A DNA stretch of 64,000 nucleotides from Chloroherpeton thalassium ATCC 35110. GTDB taxonomy: Bacteria > Bacteroidota > Chlorobiia > Chlorobiales > Chloroherpetonaceae. The notes below the pieces were generated by a model. That model was given only the letters and a program-made list of their open reading frames with translations, ran no database searches and was not told the DNA's origin. Where the stretch lies: contig NC_011026.1 of assembly GCF_000020525.1 (NCBI RefSeq), positions 2,276,001 through 2,340,000 of the forward strand, in the 5' to 3' direction. Made by a program: the position numbers and the translations under genes. Shown here piece after piece: positions 8,143-17,576 of the stretch. Within the stretch, counting starts at the first letter, position 1; every line of letters begins with the position of its first letter.

Positions 8143-11100
8143 ATGACGTATATGGCTCGAAATAATAAGGCTAGTATGTTAAAAAATATTAAGCTTATTC
8201 TATTGTTATTTATTTGTTTTATTAATTCAAATTTTGTCTTTGCTTTAGAAAAAGATAAAAATAATGAGCCTGATACGTTAAAAACATCTAATGATTTAGA
8301 TGATAAAATTTCACGTTTGTCAAGGTTAATACCTGATGACGCGCTGTCAGCCAGGACAGGTGATCCAAAAACAGATTACATTTTTTCAAACTACACAGTA
8401 GATCAAATAAAATTAATGATCGATGAATACACGAAGAAATTAGAGAAAACAAAACAAAAAAAGAAAATCTTATCAAGTAAAAGTATTGAAGTTGGTGAAA
8501 AGTTTATAAAAGTCTTTCCCGAAAGCAAGGTTATAGATGAAATTGTAATAAGACAGGCAGACTTACTATATAATAAGGCTATAGAGGAGTTTGATGAAAA
8601 ATATTTAGCCTATGCTAATGAAAGTTTAAAATATGCAGAGATACTTGATAAATATGATAAAGGTGAAACTTCTGAAAAACCAACAGAACCGATAGAACCT
8701 GATTATGGTTTTGATAAGGTCATAACTTTATATGATTTGATTATTAATAATATGCCTGAAAGTCCGTATGTTGTTGATGCATATTACGGTAAGGCATATA
8801 TTTATGGTGAAAATCTAAATAAAAAAGATGACGCCGTGGCTATTCTACGTGAAATAACACGTAAGTATCCAGATAGTCGCTATACAATTGATTCCTATAT
8901 GTTAATCGCCGAGTATTTATTCGGTGCACCATCAAGACAACAACCAAGAAAAACAATAGAATCAATCCCATATTATAAAAAAGTTCTCGATCTTGTTTCA
9001 TCAAAGGGGATTACATCAAAATATTATGATCAATCTTTATATAAGTTAGGATGGGCTTATTTTAGAATAGGAGGAATTGATAAAAAGAATTATGAAGAAG
9101 CAATTGCTTACTTTACAAGTTTGTGTGATGATTTAGAACATGCAGAAGAAATTTTTTCCGGTCAAGCATTACCTGACTATGTCGATACTCGACTAAGGGA
9201 TGAATCTTTGGAATATATAGCTACTAGTTTTGTATCTATTCAGAAAAAAATAGATGATACAAAATCAGGTGTCGATAGAGTTGAAACGTACTTTAAAAAA
9301 TTGAGCCCTCCAAGACGATACGAGCCAATCGTATACGAAAAACTCGGTGAAGCCTATGAAAACTTATTAGAAGAGCCGAAAAAAATTATTGAGGTATATA
9401 AAACCTTATTAAGGCGTTTCCCTGATTATGAAAAAGCCCCACTTATAGCTCAAAAAATAATTACTCAGTTAGATCAAGCATCTTTAGAGGAAGGTCGTTC
9501 TGATAGGGAAGAAATTGAAAAACAATTATACGAAGAAAGAAAGCGGTTGTTTTATAAGTATGGGAGAACAAGTGATTGGTTTGCAAAATTAAAAAATAAG
9601 ATAGAAGCTCAAAGTAGAGGAGATACATTAGCTTATTCTGAAAGAAGTATTGCAACAAATAGCTATGATCCGAAAATATTAGATAGGATAGATAATATTT
9701 CAAGGCAGGCTCTATTTAATAATATTGTGTATGGCGTTAGTCGTGCTCAATTATTAGACGGTTCTGTTGATCCACCACTTGGAATTGTTGTTGAAAGAAA
9801 TAATCAAAAAGCGATTGAGCTATATGAACAAGTTGTGAAAGATGTTGATAATTATGTTCAATTTTTTTCAAGATATGACTCAGCCGCTTATTATGCGTTA
9901 TTCCAGAAATCATTTATTTTGGATACAAAGCTGTCTAGAAAGAAAGATGCTCTAGAAGGATACTTAGATATAGCTAAAAATTTTGCCTGGGATTATTACA
10001 GAAAGCCAGCTACAATTAACGCATATATTATTGCTACAGAAATTGCAAAGGAGCAAAAGTTAGCACAATATACGCCAGGAATTGATACGGTGGCAAAATT
10101 TTCAGGTCAACCAGATTCATTGAAACCTGATGAGAAAAAATATATAGATGTTTTAGAAACACTGGTACGTCTTTTCCCTCATGACTCGTTGGCTGTTCCC
10201 TCATTACAAGTTCTTTCTACAATATATTTGGCAAAAGGATATACAAAAGAGTATAAAGAAATAAACTCACGTTTACTGCAATATTATCCAATTCAAAATA
10301 TTGATGCTGGAGTGTTAGTTAGCTTGTGTGATTTTGCTTTATTTGAAGAAAAAGATTATGTCAAAAGTGAGCAATTAGCAAAAGCTATCTATTATGGGCC
10401 GAGTCAAGGTGCTGATCCAAAAGATAAAAAGCGAAGAGACTTTGCATATAAAAGAATTGGTGAATCGATCTCACAACAAGCTGAGTATTATAAAAAAAGA
10501 GAAAATTATATAGCAGCAGCAAGACAGTATGAAAGGGCTGCGAGGACTGTTCCTGAATGGAAAGATGCAAATCAAGCAGCTGTTCTTGCTTCAGATAATT
10601 ATGTTTTAGGCGGGAGAACAGAAGATGCTGTTAGGATCAATAATTATTTGATCAATAAAGCATCGGACGATCCTTCTTACAAGGTTAAAGCTTATAAGGG
10701 AATCGTTCTTGCTTACGAGCGTTCTGAAAATTTTGATAGTTTATCAACTGCTTTAGAAAATATTGCTGATGTTTTTCCTGATTCAACTCAATTGGCTGAA
10801 GAGAGTTTAAAGAAGTCTATCAAAGCAAGTATGAGAGGTGAGAATTGGAAAAACGCGATAAGGGTAACGGATAAGTATCTTTCAAGATTTGCTGACTCAA
10901 AAGATGCTCCTGATATTGCATTCAATAAAATTGATTTGAATGTGAAATTAGGAAATGAAGAAGGTGTTTTTGACGCATATGGTGAATTTGCTGATAAATA
11001 TGTAGATAAGCCACTTAGTGTAAAAGCTTATTTTAGAAGAGGTGAATATTTAGAAAAGAAAAAAAATATAGAAGGTGCGAAAGGCGAGTTTGAAAAAGCT

Positions 11101-14100
11101 ATTGAAAGAAGCGAGAAATTAAAAGGTCAGGCAGATGTTTGGGCTAGTGAAAGTTTATATAAATTAACTGATTACTTGATTGAAGATTATAAGGCAACGC
11201 CGGTAAAAATGGTGATTGCCCCATCTGCATTTCAAGAGTCAAAAAAGACTAGTGACTTAAAAAGTGCAAAAAAGAAGAAAGCTTCAGTCCAAAAAGATAA
11301 TGCGTTAAGCGGGCAGAGTAAAGATATCGCTTATGACAATAATCAAAAACTTCAGCTAAAAGATAAAATAGGTAATTATACCATTAAGCTTATCAATCTA
11401 GGCGGCTACAGAGTAATTGATGCTTATTATGTTCCTGGCTTTTTATCGGAAGATTTAGCTAATAATTATTCTAATTTACCTGATACGCTTTATAAAGCGA
11501 TAAATAATAGAGGGGAAAAAATTCTTGATTTCAAGAGGGATATAAATATTGCTCAGGCAAATGTGGATGCCAGTCAAGGATACCGAATTGCAGGTAATGA
11601 TTATGCAACAGCCTACAAAAATTTAACTAAAGCTAAAGAAGAAGTCTTGGCTGAACAAAAAGGCGCGTCATCTATAGACACTACACAAGTAGAAGGTGAT
11701 TCTTTACAATTCGCTAGCATAGACACGACATCGCTTGCTAATTTAAACTTTGTTATTGATAGCTTAATGACAGCTACCGGAAACGTCCCTGACGAACTTA
11801 AATTGGCTGCTTTAAATGGAACCATAGAAAAAACCAAATCAAAAATATCGGAAATGTATTACAAGTCCGGTTTGATGAAAGAAAAAAGTGTTTATGTATG
11901 GTTGAATTCAGTTGTTCCAGATGAAGTAAAAAATAAAGAAATTAAAAAAATCCAGAAGATCAGGTTAAAAAATCCTTTATTTATTGGCGACATTGCTGAG
12001 TTGCTTCAACTATCCAAAATAGCAAGTTCTTATGTACAGCCATCAGTAGTCGATGGGATAAAAACTTATGATGCTGGTATTAAAAGATCAAGAGAATTAG
12101 GGCTAAATAATGAGTATATCAAAAAATCAAATGATGCTATTGTGGGTCTAGCTCCGAAAGCAGCAGAAAGAATTGATTCTTTGGCTCGGGTTTCGGGGAT
12201 TTTATTTGACAAATTAGATAAAGAATATAGAGAGAAGCTCGCTTCTATAACAAATTTTAAAACGGATGATCAGATTGATCTCACCCTTAAAATAGAGAAG
12301 ATGAAGCTAGTTATTACTAATTATAATAACTTAGCTACATCAGCAGTTCTTGAGTATTATAATGCATATCAGTTGTTAAAAGATATTGGAGCGCCCCAGG
12401 AAAAACTCACTGCACTTGCAGACACAGCCACAAAATTTATATATGAGTTGGGTGATAGAAGCATGTCAAGAAATGAAAATTTTGATAGATATGCTAAGTC
12501 TTTCACTGATATCTTTAATAGTGATTTTAATAAATACTGGTATAGTGATGCAGAAGGTCCTTATAGGGATCTTGGGAAGTTGTGGAAAATAGCAGCGCAA
12601 AATGTGTTGGGACAAGTTGTTGATTTTGTTGACGAGTTCGGTTTCCAAAGTCAGTATACACAGCGAGCGCTAAGACGATTAGTCAATAGTGATCCTCGTA
12701 AGTTTTCAATTGGGCAGGAAAGTAAACAAACGCTTTCGATTGTAACTGATTCTGAATGGAAATACGCAAAAGACGCGCCAGACTATGAGTGGTATTCAAA
12801 AAATTATGATGATTCAAAATGGCAGTTTGCAGTTGTTAATAGGGACGCCGCTAATTTGTATTACATACAAAAATTAGAGACCAAGGTTCCCGTTCTCGAT
12901 ACGGTGTCAGTAGATACAATTGCGGTAAGAGTTGATACAACGATGAAGGATACGCTTATCTTTAAAAAAGCGGTTGTATCCGTTTCCCCAATATGGTTCA
13001 AATCTAAAAGCTTAGTTCAGCCACCAGCTTCATTTACACCTGATACCGCTGGATATTATAGCCCTGATATGAACGCTGTTCCAAGTAATGCTATTCCTAA
13101 TGAGAGTATTATTGATGGCACAGAAAAGTATAATTTAGACGATAGCGAAATTAGAAAAGAAAAAATGCCATCGGAAACTGAAGGTGTAAAGAGCGAAGAA
13201 GGAACATCAACCGAGGAAGTTGTGCCATCGGAAACTGAAGGTGTAAAGAGTGAAGGTGAAGGAACATCAACCGAGGAAGTTGTGCCATCGGAAACTGAAG
13301 GTGTAAAGAGTGAAGGTGAAGGAACATCAACCGAGGAAGTTGTGCCATCGGAAACTGAAGGTGTAAAGAGTGAAGGTGAAGGAACATCAACCGAGGAAGT
13401 TGTGCCATCGGAAACTGAAGGTGTAAAGAGTGAAGGTGAAGGAACATCAACCGAGGAAGTTGTGCCATCGGAAACTGAAGGTGTAAAGAGTGAAGGTGAG
13501 GCAACATCAACCGAGGAAGTTGTGCCATCGGAAACTGAAGGTGTAAAGAGTGAAGGTGAAGGAACATCAACCGAGGAAGTTGTGCCATCGGAAACTGAAG
13601 GTGTAAAGAGTGAAGGTGAAGGAACATCAACCGAGGAAGTTGTGCCATCGGAAACTGAAGGTGTAAAGAGTGAAGGTGAGGCAACATCAACCGAGGAAGT
13701 TGTGCCATCGGAAACTGAAGGTGTAAAGAGTGAAGGTGAAGGAACATCAACCGAGGAAGTTGTGCCATCGGAAACTAAAGGTGTAAAGAGTGAAGGTGAA
13801 GCAGCACCAACAGAAAAGAGCGATTCTACAGTTGTTCCATCTCCAAATTTATGGGATGCACCACCTCCAGATTACTTAAATCCAGGAGGATCGTTATACA
13901 AAAGAAATGATGCTATAGAAGAGGCTCATCTAAGCATATACCGGAAATGGTATTCAAAAGTATTGGTGCAGGATTCAATATCAGCAAGTGTTGATTCTAA
14001 TTATGATGAAAATGTAGCAAAAAGCACTCTATCATCAAGTAGTAGTGACTCACTTTCAGTGAGCTTATATAGTGAGCCCCTGGTATCATCGCAAGAGTTG

Positions 14101-14652
14101 ATAAAAGAACCTGACTCTCTTACCATTGCAGCATGGATTTCCGCTGGTGGTTATAAAGATAGCTTGGGTGTTTGGATGGATAGCACTGGGATGGTTTTAT
14201 TTAATGAGGCTGCGCTATTGCCACCACCTGAGCCGGATCCAGAGCATGTATATTTTAGAAAAGAATTTGAATTTGATGGCGCTATAGACATCGCACAGTT
14301 AGTGTTATCAACGGATATTCCTGCTGATTCAATGGAAATATATATCAATGGCGATCCAATTGAAGTTGTTTATGAAAGTGTATCAGAGCAAATTCTGAGC
14401 TTTGTTGGTATTCCATTAGATAAACAGTTCACGTTAGATATTTCTAAGTTTGTAAAAGATGGGAAAAATGTAATTGCAGTAAAAGTACCTGGTACTATTC
14501 AAGGTGCAGGATTAAAAGCAATGGTAAATATCTTGTACTTTGGTAAATTAACTGATGAACAAATAAAGGTTTTGGTAAAGCAAATTAGTACGCAACGGCG
14601 AGAGGCAAGAAAAGCTTTAGAAGAACCTGCAGTGGAAGAATCTACTCAGTAA
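8143..14652 (+). CDS. Giant exported TPR protein (2169 residues) with a tandem-repeat linker and a split jelly-roll-like C-terminus
   Basis: Not a named family. A hydrophobic segment at about residues 15-34 (IKLILLLFICFINSNFVFA) marks a signal peptide; starts at residue 1, 4 or 12 are possible and AGGAAA precedes the first ATG. Residues about 60-1100 are TPR-like helical repeats with motifs such as AVAILREITRKYPDS and EGYLDIAKNF. Residues about 1100-1530 are helical and charged. At 1537-1561 comes a Trp-rich stretch with YDDSKW, then eleven 20-residue Pro/Glu/Ser repeats (1676-1894). At 2034-2140 VYFRKEFEF, EIYINGDPI and DGKNVIAVKV resemble the second half of a galactose-binding-like jelly roll. 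It is probably a periplasmic or outer-membrane scaffold of the TolQR-like machine; long TPR proteins also accompany the Agl motor in Myxococcus. Confidence 0.8.
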   Translation: MTYMARNNKASMLKNIKLILLLFICFINSNFVFALEKDKNNEPDTLKTSNDLDDKISRLSRLIPDDALSARTGDPKTDYIFSNYTVDQIKLMIDEYTKKLEKTKQKKKILSSKSIEVGEKFIKVFPESKVIDEIVIRQADLLYNKAIEEFDEKYLAYANESLKYAEILDKYDKGETSEKPTEPIEPDYGFDKVITLYDLIINNMPESPYVVDAYYGKAYIYGENLNKKDDAVAILREITRKYPDSRYTIDSYMLIAEYLFGAPSRQQPRKTIESIPYYKKVLDLVSSKGITSKYYDQSLYKLGWAYFRIGGIDKKNYEEAIAYFTSLCDDLEHAEEIFSGQALPDYVDTRLRDESLEYIATSFVSIQKKIDDTKSGVDRVETYFKKLSPPRRYEPIVYEKLGEAYENLLEEPKKIIEVYKTLLRRFPDYEKAPLIAQKIITQLDQASLEEGRSDREEIEKQLYEERKRLFYKYGRTSDWFAKLKNKIEAQSRGDTLAYSERSIATNSYDPKILDRIDNISRQALFNNIVYGVSRAQLLDGSVDPPLGIVVERNNQKAIELYEQVVKDVDNYVQFFSRYDSAAYYALFQKSFILDTKLSRKKDALEGYLDIAKNFAWDYYRKPATINAYIIATEIAKEQKLAQYTPGIDTVAKFSGQPDSLKPDEKKYIDVLETLVRLFPHDSLAVPSLQVLSTIYLAKGYTKEYKEINSRLLQYYPIQNIDAGVLVSLCDFALFEEKDYVKSEQLAKAIYYGPSQGADPKDKKRRDFAYKRIGESISQQAEYYKKRENYIAAARQYERAARTVPEWKDANQAAVLASDNYVLGGRTEDAVRINNYLINKASDDPSYKVKAYKGIVLAYERSENFDSLSTALENIADVFPDSTQLAEESLKKSIKASMRGENWKNAIRVTDKYLSRFADSKDAPDIAFNKIDLNVKLGNEEGVFDAYGEFADKYVDKPLSVKAYFRRGEYLEKKKNIEGAKGEFEKAIERSEKLKGQADVWASESLYKLTDYLIEDYKATPVKMVIAPSAFQESKKTSDLKSAKKKKASVQKDNALSGQSKDIAYDNNQKLQLKDKIGNYTIKLINLGGYRVIDAYYVPGFLSEDLANNYSNLPDTLYKAINNRGEKILDFKRDINIAQANVDASQGYRIAGNDYATAYKNLTKAKEEVLAEQKGASSIDTTQVEGDSLQFASIDTTSLANLNFVIDSLMTATGNVPDELKLAALNGTIEKTKSKISEMYYKSGLMKEKSVYVWLNSVVPDEVKNKEIKKIQKIRLKNPLFIGDIAELLQLSKIASSYVQPSVVDGIKTYDAGIKRSRELGLNNEYIKKSNDAIVGLAPKAAERIDSLARVSGILFDKLDKEYREKLASITNFKTDDQIDLTLKIEKMKLVITNYNNLATSAVLEYYNAYQLLKDIGAPQEKLTALADTATKFIYELGDRSMSRNENFDRYAKSFTDIFNSDFNKYWYSDAEGPYRDLGKLWKIAAQNVLGQVVDFVDEFGFQSQYTQRALRRLVNSDPRKFSIGQESKQTLSIVTDSEWKYAKDAPDYEWYSKNYDDSKWQFAVVNRDAANLYYIQKLETKVPVLDTVSVDTIAVRVDTTMKDTLIFKKAVVSVSPIWFKSKSLVQPPASFTPDTAGYYSPDMNAVPSNAIPNESIIDGTEKYNLDDSEIRKEKMPSETEGVKSEEGTSTEEVVPSETEGVKSEGEGTSTEEVVPSETEGVKSEGEGTSTEEVVPSETEGVKSEGEGTSTEEVVPSETEGVKSEGEGTSTEEVVPSETEGVKSEGEATSTEEVVPSETEGVKSEGEGTSTEEVVPSETEGVKSEGEGTSTEEVVPSETEGVKSEGEATSTEEVVPSETEGVKSEGEGTSTEEVVPSETKGVKSEGEAAPTEKSDSTVVPSPNLWDAPPPDYLNPGGSLYKRNDAIEEAHLSIYRKWYSKVLVQDSISASVDSNYDENVAKSTLSSSSSDSLSVSLYSEPLVSSQELIKEPDSLTIAAWISAGGYKDSLGVWMDSTGMVLFNEAALLPPPEPDPEHVYFRKEFEFDGAIDIAQLVLSTDIPADSMEIYINGDPIEVVYESVSEQILSFVGIPLDKQFTLDISKFVKDGKNVIAVKVPGTIQGAGLKAMVNILYFGKLTDEQIKVLVKQISTQRREARKALEEPAVEESTQ
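13168..13824 (+). repeat. Eleven in-frame tandem repeats of about 60 bp inside the giant TPR gene
   Basis: The unit encodes PSETEGVKSEGEGTSTEEVV. Unit 1 is 57 bp (13168-13224), units 2-10 are exactly 60 bp (13225-13764), and unit 11 (13765-13824) is degenerate. Units 6 and 9 share two linked changes (GAG for GAA and GCA for GGA, the latter Gly to Ala), giving a 180-bp higher-order period. All copies keep the frame. The region is acidic and likely disordered, and copy number should vary by slippage or recombination. Confidence 0.97.
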
Positions 14653-14662
14653 ATAAAAATAT

Positions 14663-15043
14663 ATGAGAAATTTACTTAATTCAGGCGTTTTAATAATTTT
14701 GATGGTTTGTGGGGTTTGCTTTTCAACTGAATTAAAAGCTCAAGATAAAAATGATCCCATGGGCGTAACTGGCACGACTGTTAATTCTGATAAAAGCAAA
14801 GTTTTGCAAGATATTGAATTAAATACGGTGAGTATTAAATATAAAGTTCAAACTCCACGAGTAAAATTTACAATGGAGCGTTTGCCTGTAGATATCAAAA
14901 TTAATTACGAGAAACTAGAAAGTTTAAAAAATGTAATTAAACAAGAGCCAAAAAGACTCATTTTTATGAGCAAAAAATTTGAAAAGCCTGTTGAATTTTC
15001 CCCTTCAAGTGTGGTAGAGCACACAGTTTCAGGATCACAATAG
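14663..15043 (+). CDS. Small exported protein, last gene of the TolQR-type cluster
   Basis: A 126-residue protein with a clear signal peptide (NSGVLIILMVCGVCFSTELKAQ; cleavage probably after residue 26, before DKND). I recognise no family in the mature part, which is rich in Lys and Val and looks like alternating beta strands (VSIKYKVQTPRVKFTMERLPVDI). It starts 10 bp after the giant TPR gene, so it is almost certainly co-transcribed, and a strong terminator follows about 50 bp after its stop. It is likely a periplasmic accessory factor. AT-rich like the rest of the cluster. Confidence 0.75.
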   Translation: MRNLLNSGVLIILMVCGVCFSTELKAQDKNDPMGVTGTTVNSDKSKVLQDIELNTVSIKYKVQTPRVKFTMERLPVDIKINYEKLESLKNVIKQEPKRLIFMSKKFEKPVEFSPSSVVEHTVSGSQ

Positions 15044-15090
15044 CGGCCAGCGCAAACGCATTCAAGTGCATATATCATTTGAAATTTTAA

Positions 15091-15140
15091 AAAAAGTCAA
15101 GCTCGTATTATAAAGTATGATGCTTGACTTTTTATTTTAT
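15091..15140 (+). terminator. Rho-independent terminator closing the TolQR-type cluster
   Basis: Arms AAAAAGTCAAGC (15091-15102) and GCTTGACTTTTT (15122-15133) pair perfectly, and the 3' arm runs into a T-rich stretch. It lies 48 bp after the stop of the small exported protein and supports reading 2543-15043 as one transcription block. Confidence 0.85.
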
Positions 15141-15154
15141 ATAACTAAATAAAT

Positions 15155-16333
15155 ATGTATAAGCTTAATTTTCTAATATTTTTATTTTTATTCGGATTAA
15201 ATGAGAATGCTTTGTCTCAAATAATCATTGAGAAATGGTCAAGCAAACAAGAGGATAAAGATCAAGAATATAAAAAAATACGTGAAGGTATAAATTATAT
15301 ATATAATTTGGAATATGATAAAGCAGAAAAAATTTTTGATACAGTAAAAAAAAGTAATCACGAAAACCCAATTGGATTTTTCTTTGATGGAATGGTTTTA
15401 TGGTGGAAAATAATGATTAATATTGAAGATGTTCAATATGATGAATTATTTAAAGAAAAAATGAGTAATGTAATAGATATCTGTGATAGACTTATAGAAA
15501 AAGAATCCGAAAATTCGACAGCGATTTTTTATAAAGCTGCAGCATTGGGTTTCAGAGGTCGGCTGCTTGCCAATAGAGGTGAATGGTTGAATGCAGCAAT
15601 TGATGGTAAAAATGCACTTCCTTTAGTTGGGCAATTATCAAAAATAGAAGAAGAAAATAATGACGTAGAGTTCGGACTTGGCTTATATAACTATTATGCG
15701 GAAGCAATTCCTGAAAAATATCCGATTTTAAAGCCAATTACTATTTTTTTTCCAAAGGGTAATAAGCAAAAGGCAATAAAGCAACTAAACAATGCTGTGA
15801 AAAATGCGAAATATGCTGATATAGAAGCATTGTATTTTTTGATGCAAATATATTATATGTATGAATATGACTATAAAAAAGCATTAGAATATGCAACTAT
15901 TTTATATAATAAGTTTCCAAAGAACATCCTTTTTAAGGCATATATCGGCAGAATTAATTCTAAGCTTGGAAACACTTTAAAGACTTCTTTAATATACAAT
16001 GAGCTTATAGAATTAGTTGAAAACTCTGATATTAGTTTATATAAAAGATATTTAGATGAGGCAAATTACTATATAGGATATTCGTTTATGAAAAATGGAG
16101 AATCAAATAAAGCATTGGCTTACTATGGGAAAGTCTGCCAGAATAAAAATGATAGTGATTTTAGTAACAAGTATTTTTATATGTCTTTATATAATATGGG
16201 AAATATATATATATTGAAAAACGATTTTGAAAAAGCACGTAATTGTTTTATTGAATTAATAAATATGAATGATTGTTGTGATTTGCATAAAAAAGCACAA
16301 AAAAAACTTAAACAAATAGAAAATAGATTTTAA
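15155..16333 (+). CDS. Exported TPR protein of unknown function
   Basis: A 392-residue protein with an N-terminal hydrophobic segment (KLNFLIFLFLFGLNENALSQ), probably a signal peptide. The rest is helical with several TPR-like units, for example INYIYNLEYDKAEKIFD near residue 48, KKALEYATILYNKFPKN near residue 245 and NKALAYYGKVCQNK near residue 315. No enzymatic motif is seen. Its stop is 1 bp before the start of the NamZ-like gene, so the two are co-translated or co-transcribed. Codon use is as AT-rich as in the preceding cluster. It could scaffold an envelope complex or bind the muramidase. Confidence 0.72.
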   Translation: MYKLNFLIFLFLFGLNENALSQIIIEKWSSKQEDKDQEYKKIREGINYIYNLEYDKAEKIFDTVKKSNHENPIGFFFDGMVLWWKIMINIEDVQYDELFKEKMSNVIDICDRLIEKESENSTAIFYKAAALGFRGRLLANRGEWLNAAIDGKNALPLVGQLSKIEEENNDVEFGLGLYNYYAEAIPEKYPILKPITIFFPKGNKQKAIKQLNNAVKNAKYADIEALYFLMQIYYMYEYDYKKALEYATILYNKFPKNILFKAYIGRINSKLGNTLKTSLIYNELIELVENSDISLYKRYLDEANYYIGYSFMKNGESNKALAYYGKVCQNKNDSDFSNKYFYMSLYNMGNIYILKNDFEKARNCFIELINMNDCCDLHKKAQKKLKQIENRF

Positions 16334-16334
16334 A

Positions 16335-17576
16335 ATGAATGTGTTTAAGAAAAAATTTTCTGTTTTATTTGTTGTTTGTTGTTTGTTTGTATTTAATGAT
16401 TTTGCCTATTCTCAACTTAGAACAGGATTGGACGTGTTAGTTGATTTTCAAATCAGTAAGCTAAAAGGTAAAAATGTTGCATTAATAACAAATAAAACAG
16501 GCGTAGATAGATTTTTAACTAATAATTATGAATTATTAAGACAAAATAATGTAACAGTAAAGAAAATATTTACTCCAGAACATGGCTTTTTAATTGATAA
16601 AGAAGCAGGAAAAAAAGTTGAGAATAGCACTATTGATGATATTCAAGTTATTTCTTTGTATGGATGGCATCGTGCTCCAACGAAGGATGAATTGCAGGGT
16701 ATAAGCGTATTAATCTATGATATTCAGGACGTAGGTGTAAGGTGCTTTACTTATATTTCAACGATGAAATTGGCTATGAATGCTGCAAATGATAATAAAA
16801 TTGAATTTATTGTTTTGGATAGGCCAAATCCTATCTCTCCCTTACATCCAGATGGATTTATGGTTGATTCAAGTAACATATCATTTGTAAGCAGTTATAA
16901 TATTCCATTTATCTATGGATTGACATCGGGAGAGTTAGCAAAAATGATAAAAGATGAAGAATATCCTGAGTTATCTCTCACTATATATGAAATGTTGGAT
17001 TATAATAGAAAAAAATATGATGATGAGCAGTTTAGGTGGGTAAATAATTTTATTCCACCTTCTCCAAATCTACAAGATTTTGAATCAGTATTATTATATC
17101 CAGCAACTGTTTTTCTTGAAGGTACAAATATAAGTGAAGGGAGAGGCACAAGTGAGCCATTTAAGCAGTTTGGTGCTCCTTTTATCATAGCAGATGATGT
17201 CGTTTTTCAATTGCGAATATTAAAAATAGATGGGGTGTATTTCGAAGAAACTTCTTTTACTCCGAGATCAATTGAAGGGATTTCTGAAAATCCAAAATAT
17301 GAAAATGAAAAGTGCTATGGTATTAAAATAAAAGTGATTAATAGAAAAGAATATAATCCGTTTCAGGTTGCCGTAGGTATTTTATTTGTTTTGCAAAAAT
17401 TATATCCAAATGAATTTGATATGATGAAATATGGAAGCTTTTTTGATAAATTAGTTGGCACTAACAAACTTCGAAAAATGCTAAGAGATGGCGTTCATTA
17501 TGAAGATATCATTCAAATCAATCATAAACAGATAACTGAGTATCAAGAAAGAATAAAAAAGTATATTATATATTGA
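16335..17576 (+). CDS. DUF1343 / NamZ-type exo-beta-N-acetylmuramidase, exported
   Basis: A 413-residue protein with a signal peptide (VLFVVCCLFVFNDFAYS). Family motifs are in order: RTGLDVL at about residue 30, VALITNKTGVDR, KIFTPEHGF near residue 78, SLYGWHRAPT, then VLIYDIQDVGVRCFTYIST near residue 130, IVLDRPNPI and EGRGTSEPF. These define DUF1343, whose characterised member NamZ removes terminal MurNAc from peptidoglycan fragments. The protein should act in the periplasm on murein turnover products. It follows the exported TPR gene by 1 bp and overlaps by 11 bp, tail to tail, a Na+/solute symporter gene that could import the product. Assignment of the exact reaction is inferred from the family. 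Confidence 0.88.
   Translation: MNVFKKKFSVLFVVCCLFVFNDFAYSQLRTGLDVLVDFQISKLKGKNVALITNKTGVDRFLTNNYELLRQNNVTVKKIFTPEHGFLIDKEAGKKVENSTIDDIQVISLYGWHRAPTKDELQGISVLIYDIQDVGVRCFTYISTMKLAMNAANDNKIEFIVLDRPNPISPLHPDGFMVDSSNISFVSSYNIPFIYGLTSGELAKMIKDEEYPELSLTIYEMLDYNRKKYDDEQFRWVNNFIPPSPNLQDFESVLLYPATVFLEGTNISEGRGTSEPFKQFGAPFIIADDVVFQLRILKIDGVYFEETSFTPRSIEGISENPKYENEKCYGIKIKVINRKEYNPFQVAVGILFVLQKLYPNEFDMMKYGSFFDKLVGTNKLRKMLRDGVHYEDIIQINHKQITEYQERIKKYIIY

Noticed and set aside
13151-13768. Long antisense open frame with repeated MAQLPRLM... peptide
   Set aside because: It is the reverse strand of the 60-bp tandem repeat; any stop-free repeat gives such a frame, and the sense gene is open for 2169 codons.
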